Source of the DNA: Desulfarculus sp.
Lineage (GTDB): Bacteria > Desulfobacterota > Desulfarculia > Desulfarculales > Desulfarculaceae
NCBI GenBank assembly: GCA_020216625.1
Contig: JAIUYB010000106.1
Location: 1-7,144, forward strand
DNA length: 7,144 bases
Direction: 5' to 3'
The notes beneath the pieces are model-generated. The model had not been told where the DNA came from, searched no databases, and worked only from the letters and a program-made list of their open reading frames with translations. Shown here piece after piece: positions 4,768-7,144 of the stretch. Every line of letters starts with the position of its first letter. The stretch's first letter is position 1. The position numbers were made by a program, and so were the translations under genes.

Positions 4768-7144
4768 AAATTGGCGATTTCCGATTCGAAGAAGCCTGTC
4801 CCACTCCTGCGACGATCCCCACCCTGGAGGCCGCACCGGATTCGCCCCACGAGGGAACCGCCGTCCGCTTTCGGCGGGTGGCGGCCCTCTATCCGCAACG
4901 CGTGGCGGTGGCCGACGAGATGGGAGAATTCACCTACGCCGAACTGGATCAGTTCTCCGATCGCATCGCAAGCTTCTTGCTGGGACTGAACCTGGGGCCG
5001 GAGCCCAGGGTGGGGCTGATGTTTGATCGCCACCGCGACTTCGTGGCCGCCGCACTGGCCGCGCAAAAGGCCGGCGCGCCCTATGTCCCCATCGATCCCC
5101 AGACACCCCTGGCCAGCCGTCGCCGTCTGCTGGAGCTGTCCGGGGCCCGGCTGCTGATATCACAAACCGCGTTGATCGGCGACCTGCACCGCCTGCAATG
5201 GCTTTGCCCGGAGCTGAGCCATATCCTGGCCCTGGACGCCGAGGAGATCGACCTGCTGAGCGAAAGCCCAGGTCATCTGATGAACTCGGAGCTCTGGGAT
5301 CACCTGGCTGGCGAGGATGCGGACGACGTGGCCGCCGGAGGATGGAAGAGCGCCTTCACTGGCCAGTTGCTGCCAATCGAGGCCATGCTGGCCTTTGGTG
5401 AGAACGCGCGGTCCAAGCTGGCGCCGTATCTGCGGCCTGAAGCCAGAACCCTGGAGATTGGCTGCGCCTCCGGCTTTGTCATGCGTCACCTGGCTCCCCT
5501 GGTGGGATCCTACCTGGCGCTCGACATCTCCCGGCGCAATCTGGCACGAGTGGAGAATCGCGCTCGGGACATGGGCCTGTCCCAGGTTTCGACCAGGTTG
5601 ATGGCCGCCCACGACATCGACATTTTTTCTCCCGGCTCCTTCGATATCATAGTCATGGACAGCGTGGTGGAGAGCTTCCCCGGTTATGGCTATTTGCGTT
5701 CGGTGCTGGACAAGGCCCGGGAACTGCTGACACCGGGCGGCGTAATCTTCCTGGGCAGCGTCTGGGACCTGGATCGGCGTGACGCCTATTTCGCCGATCT
5801 GGCCGCGTTCGCCCGCCAAAACCCCGACCAGGCCACCCTCTCGCCGCGTGAGTTGGCCGACGATCTGTTCGTGTCGCGCGACTTTTTTCGGGATTACGCC
5901 TTGGAGCGCGGTGGTGGATGGGAACTTGAATTCTCGCTGCCGGAGACACCGGGCTTCGAGCCGGCCGCCTATCAGTTCGATCTCCTGATGCGCACCGGCG
6001 GCCAGGGCCAGGGCCTGCCCGCCCGGCCCAGCCGTCACCGTCACGATCGCCGCGCCCTGGCGGCGCCCGGCCTGCCCACACCACCAGCGGAGGTTCCCCC
6101 CACCCAGGCGGCCTATGTGATCTTCACCAGCGGGAGCACCGGCCAGCCCAAGGGGGTGATGGTGGATCAAGGCTCGGTGGTCAACCTGGCCGAAGCCTTG
6201 GCCCAAGCCATCTTCGCCAACCTAGGACCAGAAGACGCCCCACGCATCTCCTGCACCACCCCCTTCACTTTCGACCCCTCGGTGCAGCAGATATTTTGCG
6301 CCTTGCTCAATGGCTTCAGTTTGCACCTCCTCGGAGCCGACACTCGGCAAGATCCCGCGCTCACCGACGCCTTCGTGCGGGAGCGCCGGTTGGACCTGTT
6401 GGACACCACCCCCAGCTTCTTCGCCATGCTGGTGGATCATTGGCGACAAAGCGGCGCCAGGAGCACCGCTCGCACCATCCTCATGGGCGGAGAGCCCCTC
6501 ACCGCGGGGATGCTCGAAGCCTTCTACGCCCTGGAGGGCCACGGCGACGTCAGGATTTTCAACGCCTACGGCCCCACCGAGTGCTGCGTGACCGCCAGCT
6601 TGCACCAGCTGACCGCCGCCAGTTGGCGTCAGGTCCTGCCGCCTCCCATCGGCTTCCCCCTGCCCGGAGTGTTCATCGAAATCCGCGACGACGCCGGCCG
6701 CGTCCTGCCTCCGGGCGTGCCGGGCGAAATCGTCATCGGCGGAGTTAACGTCGCCAGGGGATACCTGAACGACCCCGACCAGACCGCACGGCGATTCTCC
6801 CGCGACCCCGACGGCCGACGCTGGTATCGCAGCGGCGACCTGGGACGCCGGCTCCCGGACGGTGCGCTTCAGTTCATGGGGCGGGAGGACCGCCAGGTCA
6901 AGATTCGCGGCAACCGCATCGAATTGGGCGAGGTGGAAGCCGCGCTGGACGCCCATCCCCTGGTGAGTCGCGCGGTTGCGGTGGCCCTCGATCCCCAGGG
7001 AGACGGCAACCGCGTCCTGGTGGCCTACCTCGTCCCCCGCCCAGGCCTGGACCTGGTCCAACTCAAGGCCGACCTGGACGCCAGCCTGCCCTCCTACATG
7101 GTGCCATCCTGGTTGGTGACCATCGACCAGATACCCCTGACCCC
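4764..7144 (+). CDS. Nonribosomal peptide synthetase starting with a methyltransferase-interrupted adenylation domain, 3' end outside the window
   Basis: This NRPS subunit activates an amino acid as its adenylate and probably methylates it. The ATG at 4764 is chosen because AAGGA lies 9 bases upstream, it overlaps the previous stop as ATGA, and the A domain begins soon after it. There are 793 residues with no stop before the window ends. A proline- and acid-rich leader (1-31) is followed by the first part of the A domain: FTYAEL at 56-61 and AGAPYVPIDP at 103-112. A SAM methyltransferase (about 172-411, LEIGCASG at 230-237) interrupts it. The A domain resumes at TSGSTGQPKG (455-464), NAYGPTE (600-606), YRSGD (688-692), GREDRQVKIRG (706-716) and LPSYMVP, and the window ends just before the expected A10 lysine. 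There is no N-terminal C domain; the C domain ending the upstream protein presumably serves this A domain. A carrier domain is expected downstream but is not visible. Confidence 0.96.
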   Translation, partial: MKIGDFRFEEACPTPATIPTLEAAPDSPHEGTAVRFRRVAALYPQRVAVADEMGEFTYAELDQFSDRIASFLLGLNLGPEPRVGLMFDRHRDFVAAALAAQKAGAPYVPIDPQTPLASRRRLLELSGARLLISQTALIGDLHRLQWLCPELSHILALDAEEIDLLSESPGHLMNSELWDHLAGEDADDVAAGGWKSAFTGQLLPIEAMLAFGENARSKLAPYLRPEARTLEIGCASGFVMRHLAPLVGSYLALDISRRNLARVENRARDMGLSQVSTRLMAAHDIDIFSPGSFDIIVMDSVVESFPGYGYLRSVLDKARELLTPGGVIFLGSVWDLDRRDAYFADLAAFARQNPDQATLSPRELADDLFVSRDFFRDYALERGGGWELEFSLPETPGFEPAAYQFDLLMRTGGQGQGLPARPSRHRHDRRALAAPGLPTPPAEVPPTQAAYVIFTSGSTGQPKGVMVDQGSVVNLAEALAQAIFANLGPEDAPRISCTTPFTFDPSVQQIFCALLNGFSLHLLGADTRQDPALTDAFVRERRLDLLDTTPSFFAMLVDHWRQSGARSTARTILMGGEPLTAGMLEAFYALEGHGDVRIFNAYGPTECCVTASLHQLTAASWRQVLPPPIGFPLPGVFIEIRDDAGRVLPPGVPGEIVIGGVNVARGYLNDPDQTARRFSRDPDGRRWYRSGDLGRRLPDGALQFMGREDRQVKIRGNRIELGEVEAALDAHPLVSRAVAVALDPQGDGNRVLVAYLVPRPGLDLVQLKADLDASLPSYMVPSWLVTIDQIPLT
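4857..5168 (+). other. Adenylation domain 2, first segment (motifs A1-A2)
   Basis: This is the N-terminal piece of the interrupted A domain, residues about 32-135 of the second protein. It contains the start-of-domain pattern TAVRFRRVAALYPQRVAV, FTYAEL (56-61), and the A2-type stretch AAQKAGAPYVPIDPQTPLA. It breaks off after SGARLLIS (126-133), where an ordinary A domain would soon reach the A3 P-loop. Confidence 0.92.
5277..5999 (+). other. SAM-dependent methyltransferase domain inserted between A2 and A3
   Basis: This is a class I methyltransferase fold inside the A domain, residues about 172-411. It opens with MNSELWDHL (173-181) and GGWKSAFTG (192-200), an entry pattern I recall from other NRPS-embedded methyltransferases. 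The SAM-binding glycine loop is LEIGCASG (230-237), and the acid at the end of the next strand is D254 in YLALDIS. FDIIVMDSVVESFP (293-306), LTPGGVIFLGS (322-332) and the closing YQFDLLM (403-409) follow the same family layout. It probably methylates the amino acid activated or loaded by this module, on the backbone nitrogen or on the side chain. The acceptor cannot be read from the sequence. No key SAM-binding residue appears lost, so I expect it to be active. Confidence 0.9.
6108..7144 (+). other. Adenylation domain 2, second segment (motifs A3-A9), cut by the window end
   Basis: The A domain resumes with AAYVIFTSGSTGQPKG (449-464). Then come FDPSVQQIF (503-511), LLDTTPSFFAML (545-556), TILMGGEPLT (571-580), NAYGPTECCVT (600-610), YRSGD (688-692, where Y-R/K-T-G-D is usual), GREDRQVKIRG (706-716) and the A9-type LPSYMVP. 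The stretch from A8 to A9 is uninterrupted, so the domain has a single insertion. Visible specificity residues by eye are D504 P505 Q508 D547 L573 G575 A601 V609 T610; the tenth (lysine) falls beyond the window. DPQDLGAVT is not a code I recognise. It shares D, Q, D, L, G and V with the glutamine code DAQDLGVVDK, which is only a weak hint of Gln/Glu-like binding. Confidence 0.93.

Noticed and set aside
4740..4770. Frameshift or pseudogene joining one original NRPS gene
   Set aside because: A Shine-Dalgarno-like site and an ATG with ATGA overlap sit exactly at the join, and domains on both sides are complete. An assembly error cannot be fully excluded without reads.
5160..6206. Long open frame on the minus strand (348 codons) opposite the methyltransferase region
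   Set aside because: It lies wholly antisense to a clearly conserved NRPS frame, and its translation is Gln/Gly/His-rich with no recognisable fold. Such frames are common opposite G+C-rich coding DNA.
2491..6581. Near-identical 21-base stretches at 2491-2511 and 6561-6581
   Set aside because: Both encode the conserved A5 motif NAYGPTE in two A domains. The match reflects protein conservation and shared codon use, not a mobile or regulatory repeat.
6222..7061. Minus-strand open frame of 279 codons opposite the second A-domain segment
   Set aside because: It is antisense to conserved A3-A9 motifs, shows no family pattern, and is explained by codon bias of the + strand gene.

Overview
The window is the inside of a nonribosomal peptide synthetase (NRPS) gene cluster. 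Both genes lie on the + strand and are coding almost from edge to edge, with no intergenic gap. The DNA is strongly G+C-rich, but third positions are not saturated (ttg, ttt, gat, aat, cta and ata all occur). This fits a high-GC proteobacterium, myxobacterium or desulfobacterial lineage better than a streptomycete. No taxonomic marker is present, so the assignment stays loose.

Positions 1-4767 are the 3' part of one NRPS gene. Its 5' end lies outside the window. The visible 1588 residues read T - C - A - T - C: a carrier protein closing an upstream module, a full C-A-T module with a valine-like specificity code, and a complete C domain that ends the polypeptide. The next gene starts at 4764 with an ATGA overlap (ATG 4764-4766, stop TGA 4765-4767) and a Shine-Dalgarno-like AAGGA at 4750-4754. 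It stays open to the window's end (793 residues seen). It begins with an adenylation domain and has no C domain of its own.

That second A domain is split by a methyltransferase-like domain of roughly 240 residues between core motifs A2 and A3. The distance from the A2 aspartate to the first threonine of the A3 loop is 344 residues, against 69 in the upstream A domain. The layout is therefore T | C-A-T | C // A-[MT]-A..., where // marks the break between polypeptides.

The inferred pathway is as follows. The growing chain on the first carrier is condensed with an aliphatic residue (probably Val-like) on the second carrier. The terminal C domain of protein 1 then passes it to a residue activated, and probably methylated, by protein 2. 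Because module n+2 is divided between C and A rather than between T and C, the two proteins must dock tightly. The translational coupling suggests they are made in matched amounts. No promoter, terminator, RNA gene, mobile element or CRISPR array was found. The most unusual points are the MT-interrupted A domain, the C|A polypeptide break, an atypical first C domain, and a specificity code in the second A domain that matches no standard code I know.
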